DNA of 64,000 nt from Rutidosis leptorrhynchoides (taxonomy: Eukaryota; Streptophyta; Magnoliopsida; Asterales; Asteraceae), in contig NC_092343.1 of NCBI RefSeq assembly GCF_046630445.1, forward strand, positions 134,285,501 to 134,349,500. Direction: 5' to 3'. Below are positions 47,262 to 58,380 of this stretch, one piece after another (the first letter of the stretch is position 1; each line of letters begins with the position of its first letter). Position numbers and translations under genes: made by a program. The notes under the pieces are model-generated. The model did no database searches. It had not been told where the DNA came from and saw nothing but the letters and a program-made list of their open reading frames with translations.

Positions 47262-48787
47262 AAATGAAAAAGATTAGTAGCTTAACGAAGTCCGATATTA
47301 CTAGCATGATCATCATGCTTGTTGTGCATTATAGGCTTCGTGAACGATTCAGCCACATTATCATCTGTATGAACCTTAAGAATACTGATATCATTCCTCT
47401 TAATGAATTCATAAATTTAGTCAACATTTAAAGAATGTGTCGGATACTTTTATGTACATGTGATTCTTTCGAAAGTATATTAACACTCGAACTATCACAG
47501 TACACCTTTTTTAGAAGATTAAATGTTACGTACTACTCTGAGTTCCGAAACAAACTTCCTTATCCTGACAGCTTCCTGAGCAGCTTCTCAGGCAACAATG
47601 TATTCTGCGTTTGTTGTAGATTTCCTCAAATGTGCTCGACTTTGACCTCTTCCAATCAACTGCTTCGTCTATCATGACAAAAATATAACCTGACTGGGCT
47701 CGAGCTCTTCTCGATTAGTTTTGGAAACTAGCTTTTGTATAATATTTATACTCAACTCTTCTTCCAAGTCACCATAAACCAATAACATATCTTTAGTACT
47801 CTGCAAATACTTAAGAATGTTCCTAACAATAATCCAATGTTCTTCACATGGATTATGTTGTTAAAGACTCGTCAAAATCAAAGAAAAAGAGACATCATTT
47901 TAGCACATAGCTTGACATACATAATGGATCCTATAATACTGAAGCAAATGGGATACATTTCATTCGTCTTATCTCATCAAATGTGATAGGACTTTGAGAC
48001 TTGCTCAAGGTAATGCCTTTTTGCATTGGCAATGCACGATTTATGTATGAACTTTGATTCAAACCAATAAGCCATTTTTGATCTAATTTTATAGATCACG
48101 ATTCCAAGTATGTAAGTAGCTTCTCCAAGATCATTTACGGGAAAACAATTTTCAATTCAAGACTTGACATCTTGCAAGTTGAAATGTTATTTCCAATAAA
48201 TTGCATGTCATCAACATACAAGATCAAGAAGACTACTTTGCTCCCACTAGATTTAATGTAAACACAGAGCTCATCTTTTTTTTTTTTTTTTTGAAAAAAC
48301 CAAACTCTTTGATATTCTCATCAAACCAAAGATTCTATCTCATGAATGCTTGCTTTAATCCATAAATGGATTTTAGAAGCTAGCATACTTTATTAGGATG
48401 CTTAACATATACAAACCCTTTCGGTTGAACCATATATATGTCCTCGCTTAGGTCGCCATTTAGGAAAGCGGTTTTGATATCCATTTACCATACTTTATAA
48501 TTATGAAAAGTAACTATGGCAACAAGTATCCTAAATTATAAAGCTCGCGATCAGTGAAAAAGTTTCATCATAACCTTTTGCCACAAATTAAGCTTTAAAA
48601 GTGTTTAAATTTCCGTCCATGTCAGTCTTCTCTTTGAAGACTCATTTACACCCCATTGTCTTACAATTGGGTGGAAGATCAATCAAGTCACATACTTGAT
48701 TCTCTTTCATGGACTGCATCCTTAAATTCATAACATCTCATCATTTGGCAGATTCCCAGAATCTGATATGACCTCACGATAGATAGA
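47262..48787 (-). pseudogene. pol: Copia pol relic (RT and RNase H, Tork-like)
   Basis: Reading the minus strand in pieces gives MDIKTAFLNGD near 48460, DELCVYIKSSGSKVVFLI with LYVDD (48196-48207), MPMQKGITLSKSQSP near 48010, then STTNAEYIVACEAAQEAV near 47600 and KSIRHIL and IKRNDISILKVHTDDN near 47370-47440. These are the RT and RNase H motifs of a Copia element close to the Tork group. Frames shift repeatedly, stops are frequent and a poly-T run sits near 48276. It is much more degraded than Copia-2. Its upstream part is cut off by the LTR at 48788. Confidence 0.8.
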
Positions 48788-51700
48788 TGAAATGTCCCGT
48801 TCATATTGATTATAAACGTTCCATATTAATTGATTTTGTTGCGAGGTTTTGACCTCTATATGAGACATTTTTCAAAGACTGCATTCGTTTTTAAAACAAA
48901 TCATAACCTTTATTTTATCGACAAGATTAAAAGGACACAACCTAGATTATCCAGAAATGATAATCTAAAAATATCACACTTACACACTACCAATACATAT
49001 TGGTTTACAATATTAATATGTTACAACAAAGTAAATCTCGAATGCAGTTTTAAACAATATTATACAAGCATGCTGACACCAAATCTTGTCCATATTTTAG
49101 CATGCAACAGCGGAAGCTCTTAATAATCACCTGAGAATAAACATGCTTTAAACGTCAACAAAAATGTTGTTGAGTTATATGTTTAACCTATATATTTATC
49201 AAATCGTAATAATAGACCACAAGATTTCATATTTCAATATACATCCCATACATAGAGATAAAAATCATTCATATGGTGAACACCTGGTAACCGACATTAA
49301 CAAGACGCATATAAGAATATCCCCTATCATTCCGGAAAATTCTTCGGACATGATAAAAACGAATTCGAAGTACTAAAGCATCCGGTACTTTGGATGGGGT
49401 TCGCTAGGCCCAACAGATCTATCTTTAAGATACGCGTCATTTAGTTGATCGGTTTACTAATTCTTAGGATACCAAGCAAAATGGGCATATTCGGCTTCGA
49501 TCATTCACCCGTATAATGTAGTTTCAATTACTTGTGTCTATTTCATAAAACATTTATAAAATTTCATGTATTCTCATCCCAAAAATATTAGATTTTAAAA
49601 GTGGGACTATAACTCACTTTCACAGATTTTTACTTCGTCGGGAAGTAAGACTTGGCCACTGGTCGATTCACGAACTTATAACAAATATGTACATATATAT
49701 CAAAGCATGTTCAAAATATATTTATAACATTTTTAATATGTTTTAATGATTTGAGTTTATTAAGTCAGCTGTCCTCGTTAGTAACCTACAACTAGTTATC
49801 CACAGTTAGATGTACAGAAATAAATTGATATAAATTATCTTGAATCAATCCACGACCCAGTGTATACACGTCTCAGGCTAGATCACAACTCAAAGTATAT
49901 ACATTTTTGGAATCAACCTCAACCCTGTATAGCTAACTCAAACATTACTACATATAGAGTGTCTATGGTTGTTCCAAATAATATATATACATGGGTCGAT
50001 ATGATATGTCAAAACATTTGTATACGTGTCTATGGTATCTCAAGATTACATAATATATTAGAATACATGTATTATACAATATAAGTTAGTTAGGATATGA
50101 TTAATATAGATTTGTTACCAATTTTCACGTAGCTACAACAAGCAAAATTATCCAATCTTGTTTTACCCATAACTTCTTCGTTTTAAATCCGTTTTGAGTG
50201 ATTCAAGTTGCTATGGTTTCATATTGAACTTAAGTTTATGAATCTAAACAGAAAAGTCTAAGTTTATAGTTGGAAATACAGGTTACAATTCAATATTATA
50301 AGAGGTAGTCATTTCAGTCGAAAGAACGACGTCTTGATGACCATTTTGAAAAACATACTTTCACTTTGAGTTTAACCATGATTTTTGTATATAGTTTCAT
50401 GTTCATAAGAAAAATCATTTTACTAGAAGAACAACTTTTAAATCAAAGTTTATCATAGTTTTTAATTAACTAACCCAAAACAGCCCGCGGTGTTACTACG
50501 ACGGCGTATATCCGGTTTTACGGTGTTTTTCGTGTTTTCAAGTTTTAAATCATTAAGTTAGCATATCATATAGATATAGAACATATGTCTAGTTGATTTT
50601 AAAATTCAAGTTAGAAGGATTAACTTTTGTTTGTGAACAAGTTTAGAATTAACTAAAGTATGTTCCAGTGATTACAAGTTTAAACCTTCGAATAAGATAG
50701 TTTTATATATTTGATTCGAATGATGTTATGAACATCATTACTATCTCAAGTTTTGTGCATAAACCTACAGGAAATGAGAAAAATAGATCTAGCTTCAAAG
50801 GATCCTTGGATGGCTTGAGAGTTCTTGAAGCAAAATCATGACACGAAAACAAGTTCAAGTAAGATTTCCACTAGAAATAACACTGTTATAGTTATAGAAA
50901 TTGAATCAAAGTTTGAGTATGAGTATTACCTTAAATTAGAAAGATATCTTACTGTAAATAAGAAAGATTTCTTGAGATTGGATGATCACTTGAAATGGAT
51001 TTGCAAGATTGAAAGTAAGCTAGCAAACTTGGAAGTGTTGTTGGTGTGTTCTTTAGTAGTTGTTTTGTATGTTGATCTAGGTTGCCTAGATTGAGCTAGA
51101 TTATGAAGGAAATGATGAAGAACACTTAGAACACTAAGAGAGTAATTGAGAGAGAGTAATTTGATGTATAAAAATGGAAATCAAAGTGTGTTTGTGGTAG
51201 GTGTAATGAGGCATGAAAATGGAGTCAAATATAGGCTCCATTACTTTGTTGTTTTGTTAGATATTTCATGGTAGTTACCAAATAATAGTTCCCACATGTG
51301 TTAGGTGACTCACAAGGGCTGCTAAGACCTGATCATTGGAGTGTATATACTAATAGTAAATACATTTAGAAGCTGGGTATTGTACGAGTACGAATACGGG
51401 TGCATACGAGTAGAATTGTTGATGAAAATGAACTAGGATGTATTTGTAAGCATTTTTGTTAAGTAGAAGTTCTTTGATAGGTGTCTTGAAGTCTTTCAAA
51501 AGTGTATGAATACATATTAAAACACTACATGTATATACATTTTAACTGAGTCGTTAAGTCAGCGTTAGTCGTTACATGTAAGTGTTGTTTTGAAACCTTT
51601 AAGTTAACGATCCTGTTAAATGTTGTTAACACATTGTTTATTATATCTAATGAGATGTTAAATTATTATATCATCATGATATTATGATGTATTAATATAT

Positions 51701-52027
51701 CTTAATATGATATATATACATTTAAATGTCGTTACAACGATATTCGTTACATATATGTCTCGTTTCGAAATCCTTAAGTTAGTAGTCTTGTTTTTACATA
51801 TGAAGTTCATTGTTAATACACTTAATGATATGTTTACTTATCATTTATCATTTTTATCATAGTGTATCAATATATTAATATGATTCATAGGTATTTAGTA
51901 AGACGTTGTTATAACGATAATCGTTATATATACCGTTTCGAGTTTCTTAATTCAATAAACTCATTTTTATGTTTATCACTCATTGTTAATATACCTAGTG
52001 AGATACTTACTTATCATACTATCATGT

Positions 52028-52098
<71 letters not shown>

Positions 52099-52288
52099 TA
52101 TAGTTTTTACAAGTTTTAACGTTCGTGAATCGCCGGTCAACTTGGGTGGTCAAATGTCTATATGAAACCTATTTCAATTAATCAAGTCTTAACAAGTTTG
52201 ATTGCTTAACATGTTGGAAACACTTAATCATGTAAATATAAATTTCATTTAATATATATATAAACATGGAAAAGTTCGGGTCACTACA
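48788..52288 (-). mobile_element. Chromovirus 3' LTR
   Basis: A 3501-base LTR; on the minus strand it begins TGTAGTGACCCGAACTTTTC at 52288 and ends GAACGGGACATTTCA at 48788. The (TA)n tract at 52032-52096 is internal. It shares the module pair at 49131-49146 and 49565-49576 with elements A and B. A TATA-like TTTTTATAC lies near 51166 on the minus strand. CpG-rich TACGAGT-type repeats lie about 230 bases upstream, near 51377-51410. Confidence 0.82.
52032..52096. repeat. (TA)n microsatellite
   Basis: About 65 bases of TA repeat near the U3 start of the chromovirus LTR. Confidence 0.95.
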
Positions 52289-52323
52289 GTACCTACCCGT
52301 TAAATAAATTTCGTCCCGAAATT

Positions 52324-53663
52324 TTAAGTAGTTGGAGGTGTTGACGTATCTTTTGGAAATAAGTGCGGGTATTTCTTCTTCATCTGATCTTCTTATTCCC
52401 AGTTGAACTCTTCCTCTACGAGCATTCCATCGAACCTTAACAATTGGTATCTTGTTTTGCTTAAGCCTTTTAACCTCACGATCCATTATTTCGACGGGTT
52501 CTATGATGAATTGAAGTTTTTCGTTGATTTGGATTTCGTCTAACGGAATAGTGAGATCTTCTTTAGCAAAACATTTCTTCAAATTCGATATGTGAAAAGT
52601 TTTATGTACAGCAGTGAGTTGTTGAGGTAACTCAAGTCGGTAAGCTACTGGTCCGACACGATCAATAATCTTGAATGGTCCAATATACCTTGGATTTAAT
52701 TTCCCCCGTTTATCAAATCGAACAACGCCTTTCCAAGGTGAAAACTTAAGCATAACCATCTCCCCAAATTCATATTCTATATCTTTTCTCTTAATGTCCG
52801 CATAGCTCTTTTGTCGACTTTGGGCGGTTTTCAACCGTTGTTGAATTTGAATGATTTTCTTTGTGGTTTCTTGAATAATTTCTGGACCCGTAATTTGTCT
52901 ATCCCCCACTTCACTCCAACAAATCGGAGACCTGCACTTTCTACCATAAAGTGCCTCAAACGGCGCCATTTCAATGCTCGAGTGGTAACTGTTTTTGTAG
53001 GAAAATTCTGCTAACGGTAAATGTCGATCCCAATTGTTTCCGAAATCAATAACACATGCTCGTAGCATGTCTTCAAGCATTTGTATTGTCCTTTCACTCT
53101 GCCCATCAGTTTGTGGATGATAGGCAGTACTCATGTCTAGACGAGTTCCTAATGCTTGCTGTAATGTCTGCCAGAATCTTGAAATAAATCTGCCATCCTT
53201 ATCAGAGATAATAGAGATTGGTATTCCATATCTGGAGACGACTTCCTTCAAATACAGTCGTGCTAACTTCTCCATCTTGTCATCTTCTCTTATTGGCAGG
53301 AAGTGTGCTGATTTGGTGAGATGATCAACTATTACCCAAATAGTATCAAAACCACTTGCAGTCGTTGGCAATTTAGTGATGAAATCCATGGTAATATTTT
53401 CCCATTTCTATTTCGGGATTTCGGGTTGTTGAAGTAGACCTGATGGTTTCTGATGCTCATATTTGACCTTAGAACACTTCAAACATTCTCCTACGTATTT
53501 AGCAACATCGGCTTTCATACCCGGCCACCAAAAATATTTCTTGAGATCCTTGTACATCTTCCCCGCTCCAGGATGTATTGAGTATCTGGTTTTATGAGCT
53601 TCTCTAAGTACCATTTCTCTCATATCTCCAAATTTTGGTACCCAAATTCTTTCAGCCCTATAC
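52324..53663 (-). pseudogene. pol: Chromovirus integrase and chromodomain
   Basis: From the cut at 53663 the minus strand reads RIWVPKFGDMREMVLREAH and the zinc module ending CLKCSKVKYEHQKPSG. A TAG at 53408-53410 replaces the tryptophan expected before [14 protein letters not shown]. The catalytic core has [21 protein letters not shown] and [19 protein letters not shown] (D, D, E). A GPF module ([19 protein letters not shown]) and a chromodomain ([26 protein letters not shown]) follow. A frameshift near 52415 breaks the chromodomain tail, whose remaining sequence ([14 protein letters not shown]) continues in another frame to TAA at 52324. Confidence 0.9.
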
Positions 53664-53951
53664 TGTGATGACCCGGGAATTTCCTCCCAAATTTAAACCT
53701 GAATCTTATTTGATTTCGATACGATAAGCAAAGTCTGTAATGTTGAGTCTAAAAATTTTGAACTGTGTTTCATATATTCAATTGACCTTCGATCATTCCC
53801 GACGATTCACGAACAATGGTGTGTAATTAAATATGTAAATATAAATGAAAGTATACATATAATAATAAATAGAAATAGTACAATATAATTTAATCATTTG
53901 AATTAAATATGTAAAATAATATACCAAATAATAATGTGGTTATTAGAATAA

Positions 53952-54006
<55 letters not shown>

Positions 54007-55487
54007 TAATTAATATGATATGTATACTAGAATATAAATATAAAAGAAAGGTATAAATATTATATGATTAATAATATGTAGTGTTAACATATTAATTATA
54101 ACTGCAAATTAAAATACTATTAATGTTATTACTTTTATTAAATTAGATATTGTTAAAAATATCAATATTAATAATATTATCATATATATAACATATAGAA
54201 ATGAGGTTTAATATGTAAAAATTATCATCATTACTAATAACGTTAATACTAGCATAATTAGCATTATTATGAGTATCATTAATAATATTATTATTATTCT
54301 TGTAATTATAATTAAGATTACTAAACTTATCTTATAATTTAAAATTTCTATTAGCTTTATTATTAATACTATCATATTAATATTTGCAATTACACTGTAA
54401 CAATTGATATTATTATAAATGATAAAATTAATTCTATTATTATTAGTATTAGAATATTTTATTTTCATAATTATAATTTTGATCATTATTATTATTAGAA
54501 AATAATACATTATATGATCATTAACATTAGAAGTATTATTATTATTATTATCATTTGATTATTATTAGTACCATTATTTATTATTATTATTATTAGTTGT
54601 ATGTTTATTATTATTATTAATAATAATATTAATATTATTATTAATATATTTATTTAATTATTAAAATTAAAGTTTTATATATGGTAACAGATATATTTAA
54701 GCGTGAATTATTGGGTATCACCATCTGTTTTTTTTTATTTCTTCTTTATCTCTTTCTGTGTTTTCTTCTTCACCCGTGAGCAACTTCAATCAACCCTACA
54801 ATACGATCTTTGTTTTATTTTTTGTTTATCGCTGCATCAATCATAACACTTCACACTTTATTTATCTGCTGTATTCCAAAAGAAAATCGAACTGAGTTTA
54901 TATTTTTTTATTTAACTTGATACCTCTGCTGTGAACTTTTTTGTTCAATATTCGAAATCGGTTTTTTTTTAAAATCTAAAAATGCAGATAGATTAGGATT
55001 TATATATTCAAACTATTTACAAAATCTTAGCTTTCAATTATTCGTAACGAGTTCGAATTTTGAAGTCAAAGGTAAATTCTAAAAAAAGTCAATTTTGTGT
55101 TCATCATAAAATTAGTAATCTTTTTAATGTTTTCTGTCAAATTGATGATTGAGGAAGATTATAGGAGTGATTTGCAACATATTTGGTGTTGTAATATTTG
55201 GCTAAAACACTATAAAAATCGAAATCAATTATGGATTTTTTTTACTTCGCGAGCAGCAGCACTCTGCTGTTTCTGTTTTTATTTTATTTTATTTTTTTGT
55301 TACATATTCAAACTACCATAATTGATTTTTGATATTTCAATTACGAAATAATGTAAATCTTAAATTAGTTATTGTGTTGATAAAATTGTTTCACTGGTCG
55401 GCTTATTTTTTTTTGGAGAAGAAGAACACAGAATCGATGGTTAATTAAATAATGGAGTGGTGTAATTTTAGAAAATTAAGGTTAGCT

Positions 55488-55560
55488 GGTTGGTTGTGTG
55501 GGTGGTTGTGTAATCGAGAGGTTGCGGGTTCGAGACTGACTTGGGACTAATCTTTTTAAA
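55488..55560 (+). repeat. Possible SINE/tRNA-like segment in the LTR
   Basis: TTAGCTGGTTGG followed some 35 bases later by GCGGGTTCGAGACTGAC resembles pol III A and B boxes. The B box is imperfect, and no SINE body or tail was recognised. The same segment occurs in the 3' LTR at about 63598-63665. Confidence 0.3.
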
Positions 55561-55610
55561 TAAGCTTCTAAGGTAGCTTTTATTCTTCTTTTTGTTATAA
55601 TTACTTTTAT

Positions 55611-55703
55611 TACTATTATTATTATTATTATTATTATTATTGTTGTTGTTATTGTTATTATTATTACTATTAATTATGATTGATGTATTACAAGTATTAT
55701 AAC

Positions 55704-55734
<31 letters not shown>
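55611..55734. repeat. (ATT)n microsatellites
   Basis: Two short ATT arrays separated by unique sequence in the 5' LTR; the corresponding tract of the 3' LTR (63791-63903) is much longer. Confidence 0.9.
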
Positions 55735-55737
<3 letters not shown>

Positions 55738-56635
55738 ACTAATATACGTATTATAATTATCGTGATAAAGGAGTTCTATTATTAAGTATTATAAGTTTGT
55801 GAATTAAAATCTTATGAGCTTAAATAAGTTAGGTATGTACATAACTATAAAGTTTATATTGTTTAGGAAATGAGTAACACAACTATGGTCATGAATATGA
55901 TAACTAAGGTATATATATATTTGTATGTACAGACATAAACCGTTAAGATTTTTAAGATATTAGAATTTTATGAGAAATGTTATGACGAAAAAGGTAATGT
56001 AACAAAGTTATGAATTAAGTAAGATAATTAAGCTTAAATAAAAATCATGATTTAAAAAGTATGGTTACAAATGTTAATTCGAAACTTCGAATACGAAAAT
56101 AATATTTTAGTAAATAATATTAGGCATTTATAAATTTATGGAGTTAAATACTGTGGATAAATTAGGACTTAAGTGAAATATTAATTATTGATATTGTTAT
56201 CATCAATATTATTATTAACACTACCTTTAATGATAATTAGTATTATCATTATTGTTATCATTTTTATTAGTAACATTATTATTATTAACATAACTAATAA
56301 ATATATAAAACCATATTTTAAAACAGATAACTTAACTTTATTATTATATTTAAATAAGTATTAATTAATTTTTTAGATATATAAAGTAAATATATTTAAG
56401 TTATTTATTAAACATGATATACGAATCATTAAATATAAAAAGTATATTAATATTTTTAAAATATGAACTTGTTATATGTTTTAATATATATACAAATGAT
56501 ATAGGTTCGTGAATCCGAGGCCAACCCTACATTGTTCAGTTGTTTAATGTCGTCATATGTATTTTTACTACAAAATATATTAGGTGAGTTTCATTAATCC
56601 CTTTTGAAATGCTTTTGCAATATATATTTTTGGGA

Positions 56636-57100
56636 CTGAGAATACATGCGCTGTTTTTATAACTGTTTTATGAAATAGACACGAGTAAATGAAACTACAT
56701 TCTATGGCTGGATTATTAAACCGAATATGCCCCTTTTTAGTCTGGTAATCTAAGAATTAGGGAACAGACACCCTAATTGACGCGAATCCTAAAGATAGAT
56801 CTATCGGGCCCAACAAGCCCCATCCAAAGTACCGGATGCTTTAGTACTTCGAAATTTATATCATGTCCGAAGGAGGATCCCGGAATGTTGGAGATATTCT
56901 TTTATGCATATTGTGAATGTCGGTTACCAGGTGTTCAATCCATATGAATGATATTTTTGTCTCTATGCATGGGACGTATGTTTATGAGAAATGAAAATAT
57001 GAAATCTTGTGGTCTATTAAAATTATGAATTGATTATTTATGTTAAACTAATGAACTCACCAACCTTTTGGTTGACACTTTAAAGCATGTTTATTCTCAG
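56636..57100 (+). promoter_or_regulatory. Complementary module pair in the LTR
   Basis: CTGAGAATACATGC at 56636-56649 is complementary, apart from a two-base bulge, to GCATGTTTATTCTCAG at 57085-57100. The same pair with similar spacing occurs in the LTRs of element A and of the chromovirus at 48788. The right arm is preceded by a small hairpin, CAACC-TTTT-GGTTG (57061-57074). A long-range RNA stem is inferred; the function is unknown. Confidence 0.5.
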
Positions 57101-57425
57101 GTACGAAAGAAATCTTCCGCTGTGAATTTGCTCATATTAGAGATATTACTTGGAGTCATTCATGATATATTTCAAAAGATGTTGCATTCGAGTCGTTGAG
57201 TTCATCAAGATTATTATTGAGACAATTATATTTGGATATATTAGGAAATGGTATGCATGTCTGTCAACTGTCGATGTAAATGAAAGTTTGTCTTTTAAAA
57301 ACGAATGCAATGTTTGTAAAATGTATCATATAGAGGTCAAGTACCTTGCGATGTAATCAACTGTTGGGAATCGTTTATAATCGATATTGACTTCGTCCGA
57401 ATGGATTAGGACGGGTCCTTTTAGT

Positions 57426-57437
57426 TGGTATCAGAGC
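57426..57437 (+). other. Element B primer-binding site
   Basis: TGGTATCAGAGC, complementary to initiator methionine tRNA, is two bases after the inferred LTR end. Confidence 0.9.
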
Positions 57438-57856
57438 GGTGGTCTTAGCGAACCATGTCTGCACTAGTGTGTCTAACTGATAAGTCGTTAGGATGCATTA
57501 ATGAGTCTGGACTTCGACCGTGTCTGCATGTCAAAAGTTTTGCTTATCATTTTGTGTCAAAAATTACCTGATTATCATTCTTAGAAAATCACTTGCTTAT
57601 CATTCTTAGTCTAGACACGTTTTACTGCATTGACTGCATGAATAATGTATAGACAAAATTCATATCTTAGCGTATCTGCTACTTCATATCTTAGCGTATC
57701 TGTTACTGTAACTTTGACTGACAACTTCCGTAGATTCCTCCGTAACTTATGGAATTTTAGTATTATATATGCATATGTAAATTATGTATTGCAGGGTACT
57801 AATCTACATCCTATAATCCATTTCTTATCTAAAAATCCTTCATCTGATCGTACGAG

Positions 57857-58380
57857 ATGAATCCTGCAACCAGTTCGAGTCCCTTAGATTCAGATAGCTA
57901 TTCCGATAGTTATTCCGACAGCTATTCCGACATAGATGTTCACCTAAGCTCTGAAAACATCGTCATCGGCATGAATCAACCAATCAGCCATTATCAATTC
58001 ATCTGATGGGTTCGTAGTTGACTTAATTAATGGAGACGCGCGGAAGGCAATCCCTTCCATCAACCGAATTCACCTCTTGACAATGAACCTGAAGCGTTTA
58101 CTGGCGAACCTGTTCGAGACACCATTTTCAGTCTCATTTCCAGGGTAACTCGACAAGATTATATTCTATCCATAATTCTGAACCTTATTCATCCGCTCGT
58201 TCCGACCGACAATCATCCTGGAGTAATAAGTCAACGAATTTCGCGCCCGAGTTGTAACCTTGGAAAATATGGTGCAAAATGTACCAGCTTCAGCAACATC
58301 AACTGCATCAACTGTACCACCTGCAACAACACAAACCACAATAACACACGCCTCAACATCACAATCGGTACTCCGATCAT
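57857..58380 (+). pseudogene. Decayed homologue of the element A ORF
   Basis: ATG at 57857, 420 bases after the primer site, opens a Ser/Asp/Tyr-rich N-terminus with an SDSY tandem repeat (SDSYSDSYSDSYSD). DIDVHLSSEN, GMNQPISHYQF, then TGA at 58004-58006 follow. Farther on, GEPVRDTIFSLISRVTRQD and LIHPLVPTDNHPGV match the element A protein. Frame changes occur around 58010 and 58230, and the tail is Thr/Ala-rich. The position and sequence match show that the ORF is a regular component of this element family. Confidence 0.8.

Larger units (their letters stand above)
48788..53663 (-). mobile_element. Chromovirus-type Gypsy, 3' part
   Basis: A 3.5 kb LTR, a polypurine-like tract and the integrase-chromodomain end of pol are present on the minus strand. 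The element is interrupted at 53663 by element B. The upstream protein domains (gag, protease, RT, RNase H) and 5' LTR should therefore lie to the right of element B, outside the window. The chromodomain and integrase sequence fit the Tekay/Del type. Confidence 0.85.
53664..57423 (+). mobile_element. Element B 5' LTR
   Basis: Starts TGTGATGACCCGGGAATT. The end is set two bases before the primer-binding site, by analogy with element A, although the expected CA terminus reads TA here. It includes (TA)n near 53954-54004, (ATT)n tracts, a pol III-like box region (55488-55560), and the module pair at 56636-56649 and 57085-57100. Confidence 0.82.

Noticed and set aside
54208..54510. Ile/Asn-rich minus-strand open frame repeated at 62313-62615
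   Set aside because: It lies at the same place in both LTRs of element B in (ATT)-rich DNA; conservation reflects LTR identity, not coding.
57150..57356. Small plus-strand frame in element B LTR resembling minus-strand frames at 23507-23734 and 30062-30262
   Set aside because: All are in the same LTR-end region of related elements; the similarity is LTR homology and frames are short without domains.
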